Shown here: in pieces, positions 1 through 8,277 of the stretch
How positions within the stretch are numbered: the stretch's first letter is position 1
How the letters are laid out: each line of letters begins with the position of its first letter
From: Paraburkholderia haematera
GTDB taxonomy: Bacteria > Pseudomonadota > Gammaproteobacteria > Burkholderiales > Burkholderiaceae
Reading direction: 5' to 3'
DNA: 64,000 nucleotides
NCBI RefSeq assembly: GCF_905220975.1
Contig: NZ_CAJNBK010000028.1
Location: 1 to 64,000 of the forward strand
Position numbers and translations under genes: made by a program
The notes under the pieces: model-generated
What the model was told of the DNA's origin: nothing
What the model saw: only the letters and a program-made list of their open reading frames with translations
Database searches by the model: none

Positions 1-64
1 GAGCTGACTGTCCATGTGGCGACAACTGATCGGGTCGACGCCACAGGAGGGAATATACAAGTAG

Positions 65-180
65 GCAAAAGAAAGCGGCTCACACCGCCAGCTCTTAAGC
101 GGGTCCCCCGCACAGCCACGCTAGTGGTGCATCTGGAATCTGTGTTCTCGCACATTCCACCTCAGTGACAAGGCAGTCAT
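65..180. repeat. Left arm of a long imperfect inverted repeat
   Basis: Read in reverse complement, this 116-bp stretch matches 489-604 across nearly its whole length, with only scattered substitutions. Shared blocks include the runs around ATGACTGCCTTGTCACT, AGATTCCAGATGCACCACTA and GGGGGACCCGCTTAAGA. No open reading frame explains the conservation. The arms enclose about 300 bp with no recognisable gene. It may be a dispersed intergenic repeat of this genus or the ends of a small non-autonomous element; I cannot tell which without genome-wide copies. Confidence 0.85.
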
Positions 181-488
181 ACCTCCGGCGGCGCTGCGCG
201 CGCCGAACCGTAATTCATACCCCCCCTCCGTTTGATGCCCGCGTTTTACCCCCGTGCTATGACTCGTTATCGCATCGTCACTGCAATTGCTAATGCGGGT
301 GCGGGGCGGGTGCGGCTGTAACTACGAGGCGTAGTGGGGCACATGGACATTTCATTTGAAATGGAGAATACCTCTGAGTGGGGAGGCGCTTTGCCGGGGC
401 GAAGGCGACGCCCCCCACCGCGTCTGTGCGAAGCCCTTGGTTTGGAAGATGAATCCTTCTGGCGAGCACGCGGTGCGAGGCGGGAAGC

Positions 489-604
489 ATGACTGCCTTG
501 TCACTTACGTCGACTGTGCGAGAGCACAGATTCCAGATGCACCACTACCGCAACTGTGCGGGGGACCCGCTTAAGAATTAGCGGTTTGAGCCGCTTTCTC
601 TTGC
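489..604. repeat. Right arm of the long imperfect inverted repeat
   Basis: Reverse-complement partner of 65-180. It is followed directly by a strong hairpin at 608-634. The interval between the arms (181-488) contains only short ORFs with no family resemblance, so I see no gene there. Confidence 0.85.
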
Positions 605-607
605 TTA

Positions 608-634
608 CTTCTCTTTGCGGCAGGCAAAGAGAAG
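608..634. other. Strong hairpin next to the inverted repeat
   Basis: CTTCTCTTTGC pairs with GCAAAGAGAAG across a five-base loop. No T-run follows on either strand, so it is not an obvious intrinsic terminator. The bases after it (GTGCCGCCCCGCACAGGGGC) look like part of the same intergenic repeat family. Confidence 0.5.
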
Positions 635-862
635 TGAGTGCCGCCCCGCACAGGGGCAACGCTAATAAACCACTAACAAATCAAGGAAAGGCCAAAACCG
701 CAAGCGAACAACCAAAAAGCGCCGCGCAGGCAACAAAAATCAAAAAAAGCCCAACACCACAAACCAACAGAAATAAACCACCAAACAGGCAAAAAAACCC
801 CAATTTCTATGTGACCATACCCAAACCCCAAACCCCAACCCGCACGGAGTGCAAAAAGCAAA
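635..862. other. A/C-rich low-complexity intergenic stretch
   Basis: This stretch is unusually rich in A and C, with many runs of A and CAA or CCA, unlike the GC-rich surroundings. Translations on either strand are low-complexity and resemble no family. It lies directly upstream of the DUF4238-like gene and probably carries its promoter, but no clear -35/-10 pair stands out. Confidence 0.45.
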
Positions 863-1642
863 ATGCTACAACCAGACCCACTCCACCCCCTGCGTCCCTT
901 CCTGAAAAACTACGTGTGGGAACACGGCCACATCGGCACTCGCTACATCAGCTGCGCCACCGGCGAAATCAGCTTCGATGACGGCAAAAAATCCCGCTTC
1001 GCGACAGAAAAATACCTCTACGTCCCGCTAGACAAAGACGCCGCCGACGACCCGCTGGCCACCGGCCCCTCCACCCAGGACGCCGCCCTCGCGCGCTTCC
1101 TGCGCGCCGCACAACTGGGCAAACCCGAAGAAGCCGGCTCCGCCGCGGAAGTCCAACGCGCCGTTCACGATTGCCTCGACCTGGCGATCTTCAGCGCCTA
1201 TCAGCACGACGCGCTGCAAGCAGTCGACCACTACACGCAAGAAGCCATGTTCGACGACGAAATCCGCGCGGCACTCGTCAGCGATATTCGCCGGGTCTAT
1301 ACGCCCATGCGCGAACAACTCGCGCTCTATGACTTCACCGTGCTGCACGGCCTGCCCACGCCGCTTCTCTTCAGCGATTCGCCATTCATCGACTGGCGCG
1401 TGCGCGTCAAGCCGGCCATGCCGTTCGTCTCCCTGCCCCTCGGACCCTACGCATTGCTGGTCGGTACCCCGTCAGGAAGAACCAGCCGCGCCGCACCCGT
1501 CGCGTGGAAAACCGCCGTCTCGATGGGCGCGCTAAAGGATCACAATCGACTAATGGTCGAGCGCGCGCGTCTGTGGATCGTGGCCACCAGCGACGATCAA
1601 CTGGTGGCTATACAGGATCGCTTCAAGAAAGACGACGCGTAA
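863..1642 (+). CDS. DUF4238-like hypothetical protein
   Basis: A 259-residue protein starting ATG-CTA-CAA. The N-terminus (HPLRPFLKNYVWEHGHI, then a CATGEISF segment) and the central LLFSDSPFIDW motif resemble DUF4238 proteins, which carry an N-terminal H/Q-x-x-L-x-x-F motif and a later 'SDxP' motif. The biochemical role of that family is not established. There is no signal peptide or membrane segment, so the protein is probably cytoplasmic. It stands alone between the inverted repeat and the convergent asparaginase gene, a setting typical of accessory cargo. Assignment rests on motif resemblance only. Confidence 0.6.
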   Translation: MLQPDPLHPLRPFLKNYVWEHGHIGTRYISCATGEISFDDGKKSRFATEKYLYVPLDKDAADDPLATGPSTQDAALARFLRAAQLGKPEEAGSAAEVQRAVHDCLDLAIFSAYQHDALQAVDHYTQEAMFDDEIRAALVSDIRRVYTPMREQLALYDFTVLHGLPTPLLFSDSPFIDWRVRVKPAMPFVSLPLGPYALLVGTPSGRTSRAAPVAWKTAVSMGALKDHNRLMVERARLWIVATSDDQLVAIQDRFKKDDA

Positions 1643-1662
1643 CCGACGCCGCCCCCATACCC

Positions 1663-2751
1663 TCACGCCTCACGGCGCGGATGCGCTTCGAGCGCAAGCG
1701 AAAATGCCAGATGGCCGATCTCGATGCCCATGGTGTTGAACATCGGCGGCGCATGAAACGCACCCAACTGCGCACGTTGCTCAGGGCTACCCATTTCAAA
1801 CCGCGCGAGCAATTCGGCAACGGTCGCATACAGCACGCCGATGTTGCCGTCCTCCACTTTCACGGCAATGCCGAGTGCACCGTCGGCGCCAAGCTGCGCG
1901 GTCTGCCGCGAAGCCCGCACGCCGATTGCATAGCTGCCGTCGGCGCCGACCTTGCCGATCAGCGCACCATCGAACGCGCGCATCAACGTGGTACAGAAAC
2001 GTCCCTCGCCTGCCACCCACTCCGGATGCGCCGCCATCGCACGATAGATGCGCGCGAGCGCAGCAGTGCGTGGCGAAATGGAAGAAGAGGAAGCCGAAGT
2101 CTCATCCTCCGCGGCAGCGAGCTTCGCGAACAATCGGGCGAGTCGATCGAGCGGGAACGCCGGCGTCGGCAGATTGCAACCGTCGATCGACCATTGCACC
2201 GCGTCGTCCGGCAAGTCGCATACATCGGCGACGGTATGCTTTACGCGCACCTGCAACGGATGCTCCGGCAGTTCATAGCCGCGTATCGCCGCGCCGATCG
2301 AACGCGCCCCGGCCAGCATGCCGGCGTGCTTACCTGAGCAATTGCTGCACACCGCGTCCGGTTTGAAATCGCGCTTCAGCCAGTCGACATACACAGCGTC
2401 GGACAACGGGGGATGGCCGCCGCAACGCAGGTCGGTTTCGCTGACCTGCGCCTTGGCCAGCATCTGCCGCGCGCGTTCGATGTGGCGCGCCTCGCTGCTG
2501 TGCGAGGCGCACATGAGCGCGAGATCGGTATCGTCGAAACCGAAACGCTCGAGCGCGCCGGTTTCCAGCACCGCCAGGGCCTGCGCGGGCTTTGCCGCCG
2601 AGCGCACCAGCGTGATGCGCAACGGATCGCCAAATGAATACAGCAGGCGGCCGTCGGCCTGAACCACCGCGACATGGGCAATATGGGTGTTCTCGATCGC
2701 TTCGCCGCGATAGACAGTCGCCGCAACCGGCCCGGTTTCACGCAAGGTCAT
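1663..2751 (-). CDS. Type II (Rhizobium etli-type) asparaginase
   Basis: A 362-residue protein of the Asparaginase_II family (PF06089), which hydrolyses L-asparagine to aspartate and ammonia. Visible hallmarks are the Ser-x-x-Lys pair in VRSAAKP (Ser51/Lys54), the CSNCSGKHAGML motif and DGCNLPTP; in the R. etli enzyme the matching Ser/Lys are catalytic and the Cys/Lys/Cys set binds zinc. The frame is open to 2928, but ATG at 2751 has an AGGAGGAG ribosome binding site seven bases upstream and matches the family's usual length. No signal peptide, so cytoplasmic. A Ser/Glu-rich insertion (ETSASSSSIS) interrupts the middle. Nearest neighbour upstream is a LysR gene on the same strand. Confidence 0.88.
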   Translation of the reverse strand: MTLRETGPVAATVYRGEAIENTHIAHVAVVQADGRLLYSFGDPLRITLVRSAAKPAQALAVLETGALERFGFDDTDLALMCASHSSEARHIERARQMLAKAQVSETDLRCGGHPPLSDAVYVDWLKRDFKPDAVCSNCSGKHAGMLAGARSIGAAIRGYELPEHPLQVRVKHTVADVCDLPDDAVQWSIDGCNLPTPAFPLDRLARLFAKLAAAEDETSASSSSISPRTAALARIYRAMAAHPEWVAGEGRFCTTLMRAFDGALIGKVGADGSYAIGVRASRQTAQLGADGALGIAVKVEDGNIGVLYATVAELLARFEMGSPEQRAQLGAFHAPPMFNTMGIEIGHLAFSLALEAHPRREA

Positions 2752-2911
2752 GTTCGTTCTCCTCCTGATCGCTTCAGTCGTTGCGATCGCTATGAATAGC
2801 GTTATGAATCGTCGTGACGCGAGCGATTCTACGTTCGTCGTTCGCTCAATCCAAATCGACGCTGTACAGCCACGGTCAGCGAGCGCGTTGCACGACGAGT
2901 TGGGCCAGTGC

Positions 2912-3832
2912 TTAAGCCGCTTTGTCAATATGTTCGATGAGGTAGTCGATCAGCACTCTCACCTTGGGCGGCAAAAAGCGGTTCGGCGGATACAACAGCC
3001 ACACCGACCCCACGTAAGCGCGCGCTTCGAGATTCCAGTCGGGCAGCACTTGCACGAGTTCGCCGCTGCCCAATGCATCGGTGGCGGCAAATTCAGGCAG
3101 GCTCGCAATGCCGAAATCCTGCTGCGCGGCTTCGAGCCGCGCGCCCGCATGATTGGCGATGTAACGCCCTTTCACATCCACCGTTTGCGTCTCCGTGCCA
3201 CGGCGGAAGCGCCAGCGGTTGTCGTCGGCAGTTTCGCCGAGGTAGATGCAATCGTGCTGAAGAAGATCGCGTGGTTGAGCCGGCGTGCCGCGCTCACGCA
3301 GATAAGCCGGCGATGCGCCCAGCAGCCAGCGCACCGAGCCCAGCCTGCGTCCTGCGAGGCCCTGCGGCGGATGCTCGGTCAGACGGATCACCAGATCGAC
3401 ATCGTCGGCGAGCGGGTCGACGTCGTGGTCGGTGAAAAGCAACTGCAGGTCGACTTCGTCGTAGGCACGCAGAAAGCCGGGGATCAGCGGGTGAATCACC
3501 GTCTTCGCGAACGCGGTCGGCGCGCTCACACTCACCTTGCCTTGCGGTCTCCCGGCCAGTTGCCCGGCGGCATCCACCGCGCCCGATGCGGCGCTCACCA
3601 TGTCGCGGCAGAAACGCGCCACCTGTGCCCCGGATTCCGTCACCCGCACCGTGCGCGTGGACCGTTCGAGCAGGCGTGTCGCCAGGGCGTCCTCGAGGCG
3701 CTTGATCTGACGGCTGACCGTGGACGGCGTACTGCCGAGCTGACGCGCGGCCGCCGAGAAATTGCCGGCGTCGACAACGCGCGCGAAAACCGCCATGTCC
3801 GGCAGCAAGGCGAAAAGGTCGGTTGGGTTCAT
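2912..3832 (-). CDS. LysR-family transcriptional regulator
   Basis: A 306-residue LysR-type regulator. Residues about 10-70 form the winged helix-turn-helix (FSAAARQLGSTPSTVSRQIKRLE), followed by a LysR substrate-binding domain to the C-terminus (FLRAYDEVDLQLLFTD ... DLVIRLTEHPPQGLAGRRLG). The set of residues is that of the small subgroup that ends in a WLLYPPNRFLPPKVRVLIDYL segment. It is divergent from the EamA transporter, with 123 bp between starts, so it probably controls that gene and itself from the shared region. The inducer is unknown. Confidence 0.88.
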   Translation of the reverse strand: MNPTDLFALLPDMAVFARVVDAGNFSAAARQLGSTPSTVSRQIKRLEDALATRLLERSTRTVRVTESGAQVARFCRDMVSAASGAVDAAGQLAGRPQGKVSVSAPTAFAKTVIHPLIPGFLRAYDEVDLQLLFTDHDVDPLADDVDLVIRLTEHPPQGLAGRRLGSVRWLLGASPAYLRERGTPAQPRDLLQHDCIYLGETADDNRWRFRRGTETQTVDVKGRYIANHAGARLEAAQQDFGIASLPEFAATDALGSGELVQVLPDWNLEARAYVGSVWLLYPPNRFLPPKVRVLIDYLIEHIDKAA

Positions 3833-3955
3833 CGTGAGACGCTCGCCGGATTGAGTCGATTAATGCATCTGCGACATAAATGCTATGCACCGTGACCCGA
3901 TTATCGCCTCCCGAGCAAAGTTCGACAATACGCGCTCATCTGCTCGAGGTCCGCC

Positions 3956-4861
3956 ATGTCGAAACAAGAACGCCTGCTTCTGCTCTCCGATCTGATGCTG
4001 CTCGCGGTCGCCGTGGTCTGGGGCACCAGTTACGGCGTCGTCAAAAGCGCATTGGTGTTCTATCCGGTGCTGGGCTTGCTGGCGATGCGCTTTGGCATCA
4101 CCTTCGTCATCCTGTCACCCGCTTTGCGCCACTTGCGCGCCGCCGATGCCCGCACCCTGCGCGGCGTGCTGATCGCGGGCGCCCTGTTGCTCGGCATCTT
4201 TCTCTGCGAGACCTTCGGCATTCTGCTGACGCGCGCGGCCAATGCCGCGTTTCTGATCAGCTTATGCGTGGTGCTGACGCCACCTGTCGAATGGTGGCTG
4301 CTCAAACGCCGGCCGACTCCTATCGAATGGGCGGCGGTCGCGCTTTCGCTGTTCGGCGCCTGGCTGCTGACGGGCGATGGCGCGCTGAGTTTCAATGCCG
4401 GCGACGCGCTGATTCTGCTCGCCGCGCTGCTGCGCGCGCTGACCGTGTGTGTGACCAAACGGGTGATGCGCGACTCCGCGTTGCCGCCTTTATCGGTAAC
4501 GGCAGTTCAGTCAGGTGTGGTGGCACTCGGCAGCGCGGCGGCGGCGCTGCTGTTTGCGCCGCAACAGTGGCAGCCGGTGCCGCCGCTCGCTGGACACGCC
4601 ATGTTCTGGGGCTATGTTGGCTATCTGGTGCTGGCATGCACGCTGTTCGCGTTCTTCGCGCAAAACTTCGCCATCAAACGCAGCAGCCCGACGCGCGTGT
4701 CGTTGCTGATGGGCAGCGAACCCGCCTTCGGCGCGCTGTTCGCGTGCATCTGGTTAGGTGAACGGATTTCAACGGCAGCCTGGATTGGCGGCACATTGAT
4801 CGTCGCGGCGTCGGTTCTCGCGACGGTGCGATGGACGGCGTTGCGTGTGAGCGCCGCGTGA
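3956..4861 (+). CDS. EamA/DMT-family transporter
   Basis: A 301-residue inner-membrane protein with about ten hydrophobic helices in two EamA repeats. The first includes LMLLAVAVVWGTSYGVVKSAL and the second LILLAALLRALTVCVTKR. The family exports or exchanges small metabolites such as amino acids; the substrate here cannot be read from sequence. The start ATG-TCG-AAA at 3956 gives a normal-length protein. It is divergent from the LysR gene, the usual arrangement for a regulated exporter. Followed by a GC-rich hairpin at 4878. Confidence 0.85.
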   Translation: MSKQERLLLLSDLMLLAVAVVWGTSYGVVKSALVFYPVLGLLAMRFGITFVILSPALRHLRAADARTLRGVLIAGALLLGIFLCETFGILLTRAANAAFLISLCVVLTPPVEWWLLKRRPTPIEWAAVALSLFGAWLLTGDGALSFNAGDALILLAALLRALTVCVTKRVMRDSALPPLSVTAVQSGVVALGSAAAALLFAPQQWQPVPPLAGHAMFWGYVGYLVLACTLFAFFAQNFAIKRSSPTRVSLLMGSEPAFGALFACIWLGERISTAAWIGGTLIVAASVLATVRWTALRVSAA

Positions 4862-4877
4862 GCCGTTGCGGACCTGG

Positions 4878-4906
4878 ATCGCCTTCACCGTTGGCGTGAA
4901 GGCGAT
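4878..4906. terminator. Palindromic hairpin between converging genes
   Basis: ATCGCCTTCAC and GTGAAGGCGAT form a perfect 11-bp stem with a seven-base loop. There is no T-run, but it lies 16 bp after the EamA stop and just beyond the end of the convergent MFS gene, so it may act as a two-way terminator. Confidence 0.45.
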
Positions 4907-4975
4907 GTCGCCCGGTCTTCAAATCGCGCGCTCGCGGCACCCGGGCAGTCCGCAAACAGCGCGTGGGGGCCTCGA

Positions 4976-6237
4976 TCAACTGGTTGGCGCCAGCTCCTCT
5001 TCCCGCTCCAGCGAGCGCGTGCGCTTGAGTTCCGGAAAGAACCGCATCCACAGCAGTGCGATGGCGATCGTCGCGATGCCACCTACCAGCACGGCCGGTT
5101 GTGCGCCCCACCACCCTGCCGTCACGCCCGATTCGAATTCGCCAAGTTGATTCGACGTCCCAATGAAAAGTGAATTGACCGCGCTGACACGACCGAGCAT
5201 GTCGTCCGGCGTACGCAGTTGCACGAGCGACAGGCGTACTACGACGCTAATGGTGTCCGATGCGCCCAGCGCCATGAGCGCGAAAAGCGACACGAGGAAT
5301 TGATGCGACAAACCGAACACGACGGTGGCGGTGCCAAACGCGATCACGCCGCCGAACATCGCGGCGCCGGGCCGGTTGCGCAACGGGAAATGCGCGAGCC
5401 AGATGGTGCCCGCCAGCGCGCCGATGGCGGTGCCCGAGCGCAACAGGCCGAGACCGAGCGGGCCGGTGTGCAGGATGTCGCGTGCGAAGACCGGCAACAG
5501 CGCCGTCGCGCCGCCGAACAGCACCGCGAACAGATCGAGCGACAGTGCGCCGAGTATCACGGGTTCTTTGCGAATAAAAGCGATACCGGAGAACACCGAC
5601 TCGAGCGTCACCGGCGCGCGGTTCGCCAGCCTGGCCTGCAATGGGATGGCCCACACGGAGGCCGCGGCGGCCGCGAATGTGAGCGTGCATGCGAGGTAGG
5701 CCGCGCCCGGGCCGATGCCGTAAAGCAGGCCGCCCAATGCCGGACCCGCGATCTGGGCGGATTGATTCGCGGAGGTGGCCCATGCCGTCGCTTTGGGCAA
5801 TGCCCGCGTGGCACGACGCCCGGCAACAGCGATGCAACGGCAGGCGATTCGAACGCGCGGGCCGCGCCCACGCATGCAGCCAATGCGTAGATGACCGGTG
5901 CGCTGATCCAGCCACTGAAGGTGCCGAAGGCGAATAACAATGCAGCGACGCTTTCAAGACTCTGACAGATAGCCGCGATCCGGCGACGGTCGTAACGGTC
6001 GGCGACGTGGCCGACCACGAGTGTCAGCACGAACATCGGCAGAAATTGGGCGAGACCGACCAGGCCCAGTGCAAAGGCGCTATGCGTTAGCGCGTAGATG
6101 TGCCAGCCCATTGCCACGGCGAGCATCTGGAACGACAGCGATGAGAGGACACGGGTACACCAGAAACGTTGGAACGCAGGGTGTTTTGGCAAACTGAAAC
6201 CAGGGTCGCCGACGGGGTCGGCTGGAGGCGGGGGCAT
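4976..6237 (-). pseudogene. MFS exporter (EntS-like, MFS_3) broken by a frameshift
   Basis: Two overlapping minus-strand frames together make one complete 12-helix major facilitator protein. The first (from 6237) gives the N-terminal half, including the VVGHVADRYDRRRIAAI loop motif, and stays homologous up to SLLPGVVPR near 5810. The second picks up at ALPKATAWATSANQSAQIAGP and runs to 4976. One base seems to be missing within the CCACGCGGGCAT stretch; adding it would restore a continuous protein of about 420 residues. Related proteins export siderophores or drugs. Either the gene is recently inactivated or there is a sequencing error; flanking codon use is normal in both halves. Confidence 0.8.
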
Positions 6238-6446
6238 GGATTTCTTGCTCTCAACTAGGCTGGCTGGGGCGGCACGTAGTGTAGAGCAAGTTTGTTTATT
6301 TTGTTTTTACGCTTACGCGAGGTTTGCTATCCGAGCTATCCAGTGCCTTTAGCGCTCGCTCGTAGCGCGGTGACCCAAGCTCCAGAAGCTTGATTTCGTA
6401 GACGATGTTGAGAAGACCGTAGTGCTCTATAACGCATACGACCGCC

Positions 6447-6671
6447 TCAATGCTGCCCCGCATTCAGCAGCATCCAGGTTTGCGTTCCTGGCTCGCCCGC
6501 AAGGAGGCGAACAAACGCCGCGCCGCAACGCGTGCAGGTGTAATGCTGCTCCGCTCTCGCATCCTTCACCGCACCGGCTCCGACCAGGGTCAGCGTGTCG
6601 TGTGGTTCAACCGTCGAGAGTTGTCCGTAAAGGTCCGCGCATGGCGTGCAGGGCTGAATCCAGAGTTCCAT
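6447..6671 (-). CDS. Small hypothetical protein with a zinc-ribbon-like pair
   Basis: A 74-residue protein. It has two Cys pairs, CTPC near residue 8 and CTRCGAAF near residue 46, a spacing that could bind zinc. The composition is that of a folded cytoplasmic protein, and codon use matches the neighbours. It lies on the same strand as two other small genes (6693-6962 and 7049-7357), 21 bp from the next. Function unknown. Confidence 0.6.
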   Translation of the reverse strand: MELWIQPCTPCADLYGQLSTVEPHDTLTLVGAGAVKDARAEQHYTCTRCGAAFVRLLAGEPGTQTWMLLNAGQH

Positions 6672-6692
6672 TTTGAACGTATTGAGCGATGG

Positions 6693-6962
6693 TCAGCCGT
6701 TGCCGGCACTCCACCCGCCTTCGGGAATCATGTCGACGCGCCGCTTGCCTTCGACATATCCCGCCTCGCGGGCTTCTTCTTCACTGCGGAAAGTGGCGGC
6801 AAGTTCCTCAAAACGAATGCTCTGCCCGGTGAGGTGAGCATGAGCACCGTGACGACAGATGTACGCCGAGTAATGCCACAAGGTAGCCGGAGCCGGCGGA
6901 CCGTATGCCAGGATCGGAAGAACCCAGACTTCGTATCCGTTGTGCTCGATCTTGTCCCACAT
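6693..6962 (-). CDS. Conserved-looking small hypothetical protein
   Basis: An 89-residue soluble protein beginning MWDKIEHNGYEVWVLP and containing WHYSAYICRHG and FRSEEEAREAGYVEGKR segments. This pattern is one I associate with small Burkholderiales proteins of unknown function. The frame extends to 6974, but ATG at 6962 is preceded by GGAGG at a good distance; the upstream ATG would overlap that site. No membrane segment or signal peptide. Confidence 0.6.
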   Translation of the reverse strand: MWDKIEHNGYEVWVLPILAYGPPAPATLWHYSAYICRHGAHAHLTGQSIRFEELAATFRSEEEAREAGYVEGKRRVDMIPEGGWSAGNG

Positions 6963-7048
6963 GGCAGCCTCCATTCGGAATTTTAACGGATCTTATGCGA
7001 CTGCCCGCGGCATGAAAGTCGAGACCGCACGAGCATACCGGCGCTTCG

Positions 7049-7357
7049 TCAAACCTGCGGAAGATCGTCGATGGACTTTTCGACACTTCCGTCGGGCTCC
7101 TCTGTATCGATTCCATCGGGGCCATTGGTGTGCGCAACGATTTTTATCTTCGGCCCCAGAAATCTCACGCCGCCGAGGGTAAAAAGGGACCACCCTGCGT
7201 CGCCCGCGCGGATCGCCTTGACCACCTCGGCCACCTCGACAATCGCGGTCGGCGACAGCCAGTCATGCGTCCTCAGGTCGACGGGAGCCCAGCGCACGTG
7301 CGTGACACGATCCGTTGCAGGGTTAATGCGTACACCGTCGATTGCAAACGTAGTCAT
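7049..7357 (-). CDS. Small hypothetical protein
   Basis: A 102-residue protein beginning MTTFAIDGVRINPATDRVTHVRW. ATG at 7357 has GGAGG five bases upstream; the two in-frame ATGs further upstream overlap this site and are unlikely starts. The sequence contains alternating beta-like segments (GWSLFTLGGVRFLGPKIKIVAH) and an acidic tail. No recognised domain. It forms a loose group with the two preceding small genes on the same strand. Confidence 0.55.
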   Translation of the reverse strand: MTTFAIDGVRINPATDRVTHVRWAPVDLRTHDWLSPTAIVEVAEVVKAIRAGDAGWSLFTLGGVRFLGPKIKIVAHTNGPDGIDTEEPDGSVEKSIDDLPQV

Positions 7358-7473
7358 CTCTACCTCCATCATCCTGACAAAGGAATCCCAGTATTATGCC
7401 TCGCTTCTTTCCGGCTCTCCGACTCATTGCATGGCGAGATCACCTGCGACGCCGACGCGCCTTAAGCCAAATG

Positions 7474-8277
7474 CTACGCCCCATGGACGGTGTCCGGCAG
7501 GCAAAGCGCGAACAACCTCCCCAGATGCGGTTCGCCGTCCTCGACACCGGCGAGGCGCAACGCGTGCCAGGCCATCGCAAAGTTGCTCGATATCACTGGC
7601 TTGCCGATCCTTGCCTCGAGTTCCGGAATGAGCCCGGCGATGCGCAGGCTCGTGCAGGAGACAAAAACAGCGTCCACGTCGGCGTTCCGTGCAAGGTGCT
7701 CGACGGCGGCTCGCAAAGACGCAGCATCAATCCGCGCAACTTCGTTGTCGTTCGCATGTTCGAACGACGCAACCCGCGTGACGCCGATACCCCGCGCTTC
7801 GATGTAGTCGCGCATTGTGCCGTTGATCGCACGCACATAGGGCGTCAACAGTGCGGTGCGCCGCACACCTAGCGCGCGCAACGCGGCGAGCGCAGCGGTG
7901 ATCGGCGTGGTGCACGCGACACCGGGACGCGCTTCGTGGATGCGCGCAAACACGTTTTCCTCGCCGATCACCATCGATGCCGACGTGCAGCCGAACGCCA
8001 CGACATCGATCCGCTCGCCAGGCCGGATCAGCGCCACCGCTGCTGGAATGCGAGCGTCCATTTCCATGAGCCGTTCGGGCGTGATGTCCGCCGAGTTGTA
8101 CACGCGGCTTTCGTAGAACGCCACACCATCCTGGGTGAGCAGCTTGCGCCATTCGTGTTCGATCGTATGGTCGGTGGCGAGCACCACGAGGCCAATGGCG
8201 GCACGCCGGCAGATGCCGTCGTCCAGCACGAAATCGAGTCTTGCGTAGGCGTCGTCCCGCCATGCATCAGTGCTCAT
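7474..8277 (-). CDS. Asp/Glu racemase-superfamily enzyme
   Basis: A 267-residue member of the Asp/Glu/hydantoin racemase superfamily, close to the maleate isomerase / arylmalonate decarboxylase branch. Both expected active-site cysteines are visible: AFGCTSASM in the N-terminal half and VFVSCTSLRI in the C-terminal half. The upstream frame is open, but ATG at 8277 overlaps the TGA of the dehydrogenase gene (ATGA), implying translational coupling. Paired with a D-amino-acid dehydrogenase, it may racemise or isomerise the same substrate. The substrate itself is not deducible. Confidence 0.82.
   Translation of the reverse strand: MSTDAWRDDAYARLDFVLDDGICRRAAIGLVVLATDHTIEHEWRKLLTQDGVAFYESRVYNSADITPERLMEMDARIPAAVALIRPGERIDVVAFGCTSASMVIGEENVFARIHEARPGVACTTPITAALAALRALGVRRTALLTPYVRAINGTMRDYIEARGIGVTRVASFEHANDNEVARIDAASLRAAVEHLARNADVDAVFVSCTSLRIAGLIPELEARIGKPVISSNFAMAWHALRLAGVEDGEPHLGRLFALCLPDTVHGA

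Noticed and set aside
863..1642. Gene inside the inverted repeat element
   Set aside because: The DUF4238-like gene lies outside the arms (65-604), so it is not cargo between them.
2750..3895. 381-codon plus-strand frame over the LysR gene
   Set aside because: Shadow of the minus-strand regulator; no domain and no ribosome binding site.
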